NCBI GenBank assembly: GCA_002493965.1
Contig: DLAP01000008.1
Coordinates: 88,136 to 109,719 of the forward strand
Length of the DNA stretch: 21,584 nucleotides
DNA from: Clostridiales bacterium UBA7044
GTDB taxonomy: Bacteria > Bacillota > Clostridia > Oscillospirales > Oscillospiraceae
Direction: 5' to 3'
In this document: piece after piece, positions 20,772 to 21,584 of the stretch
Layout of the letters: each line of letters starts with the position of its first letter
Position numbering within the stretch: position 1 is the stretch's first letter
Translations under genes and position numbers: made by a program
Notes under the pieces: generated by a model
The model's database searches: none
Seen by the model: the letters and a program-made list of their open reading frames with translations, nothing else
Told to the model about the DNA's origin: nothing

Positions 20772-21577
20772 AGCTAAGCAATGTTTCCAAAACCTTCAAC
20801 CCTGGCACAGTGAACGAGAAAAAAGCCCTGGCAGGTATTAACCTGCAACTGGCCCCTGGGGACTTTGTCACCATCTTAGGCTCCAACGGCGCGGGAAAAT
20901 CCACCCTGTTTGGGGCCATCGCCGGCTCTTTCGTTGTGGACACCGGCTCCATCCTGTTGGATGGACAGAATATCACCAATCTGCCGGATTATAAGCGGAG
21001 CAAATTCATCGGACGACTCTTTCAGGATCCCCTGAAGGGTACGGCGCCGGGTATGACCATTGAGGAAAATCTGGCCCTGGCCTACCTCCGGGCGTCGGGA
21101 AGGCGGTCCCCCTTCTCCATGGTGACGGCCGCCGACCGCCGGGACTTTCGGGAAAAGCTGTCCATGCTGGAGCTGGGACTGGAGGACCGGATGGACCACC
21201 CGGTGGGGCTGCTTTCCGGCGGCCAGCGGCAGGCCCTGACCTTGCTGATGGCAACCCTGGTGACACCGAAACTCTTACTGCTGGATGAACACACCGCCGC
21301 CCTGGACCCCGCCACAGCGGAAAAGGTGCTGGCGCTGACAAAGAAAATCGTGTCGGAGAACAACATTACCTGCCTTATGATCACCCACAACATTCCCTCG
21401 GCCCTGAATCTGGGCAACCGGACCATTATGATGAACAACGGAAAAATCGTGCTGGAGCTTTCCGGGGAGGAACGGGAAACCATGACTACAGAGCATCTGC
21501 TGAAAATTTTCCATGAGCAGAGCATCAGCAATGACCGTATTTTATTCAGCGCGGATATGGATTATACTAAAACCTAA
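20765..21577 (+). CDS. ABC transporter ATPase, TrpZ type
   Basis: ATP-hydrolysing subunit of the importer. 270 residues. Seen: Walker A GSNGAGKS at 39-46, Q-loop Gln87 in RLFQDP, signature LSGGQRQ at 150-156, Walker B LLLLDEHTAALDP at 170-182 (Glu175 followed by His rather than the usual Pro), and switch His208 in ITHNI. DEHTAALDP is characteristic of the ATPases that accompany ABC_sub_bind proteins. The start is ATG 20765, within the end of the permease gene and behind GGGAGGAG; longer in-frame extensions overlap the permease and are rejected. The stop at 21577 is 7 bases from the window end, so a further gene in the operon cannot be excluded. Confidence 0.94.
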   Translation: MLKLSNVSKTFNPGTVNEKKALAGINLQLAPGDFVTILGSNGAGKSTLFGAIAGSFVVDTGSILLDGQNITNLPDYKRSKFIGRLFQDPLKGTAPGMTIEENLALAYLRASGRRSPFSMVTAADRRDFREKLSMLELGLEDRMDHPVGLLSGGQRQALTLLMATLVTPKLLLLDEHTAALDPATAEKVLALTKKIVSENNITCLMITHNIPSALNLGNRTIMMNNGKIVLELSGEERETMTTEHLLKIFHEQSISNDRILFSADMDYTKT

Positions 21578-21584
21578 TTAAAAG

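Noticed and set aside
1..21584. CRISPR array, prophage or complete insertion sequence
   Set aside because: I found no regularly spaced repeats, phage structural genes, transposase or integrase in the window.

Overview
The window looks like chromosomal DNA from a Gram-positive anaerobe of the Clostridia, most likely an Oscillospiraceae-type gut bacterium. The grounds are moderately GC-rich coding sequence, strong AGGAGG-type ribosome binding sites, an AmiD/AmiE/AmiF-type oligopeptide importer, a perfect CIRCE operator, a T-box leader, DnaD plus a DnaC/DnaI-like loader, and LexA. The family placement is an inference; no rRNA or other marker gene is present.

Layout. (1) 2-5359, plus strand: the end of an oligopeptide ABC importer operon (permease OppC, ATPases OppD and OppF), then a membrane-anchored protein of unknown function. 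Both ATPases carry unusual additions: a ~225-residue coiled-coil-rich insert in OppD and a two-helix membrane tail on OppF. (2) 5345-5853: a MITE-like inverted-repeat element, a strong terminator, and a promoter with CIRCE in front of clpB (5854-8445). (3) 8511-10664, minus strand: cardiolipin synthase followed by an RluA-family pseudouridine synthase, convergent with clpB. (4) 10978-13203, minus: an SUV3-like RNA helicase with a C-terminal zinc ribbon. (5) 13497-13659, minus: tRNA-Leu(UAA) with its own promoter and a perfect 20-bp palindromic terminator. (6) 13662-16837, minus: a compact operon dnaD-like, dnaC/dnaI-like, HAD phosphatase, yfbR. (7) 16862-17392, minus: a small ferritin-like protein. 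(8) 17698-18273, plus: lexA. (9) 18326-21577, plus: a T-box riboswitch controlling a three-gene ABC importer of the TrpXYZ type (lipoprotein, permease, ATPase), with a second, very short copy of the MITE-like element between the first two genes.

How the parts work together. The first operon imports peptides. The last operon is an amino-acid-responsive importer; its T-box reads uncharged tRNA, and tryptophan is the favoured ligand from the transporter family, although the T-box base that pairs with the tRNA discriminator leaves methionine open. clpB is under HrcA/CIRCE heat-shock control. The dnaD-dnaC pair supplies helicase-loading functions and shares a transcript with two small phosphatases.

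The most unusual items are the OppD insert, the OppF membrane tail, the two TA-flanked inverted-repeat elements (one of which supplies a stop codon), the bacterial SUV3-like helicase with a zinc ribbon, and the uncharacterised protein at 4112-5359. I see no CRISPR array, prophage or complete insertion sequence.
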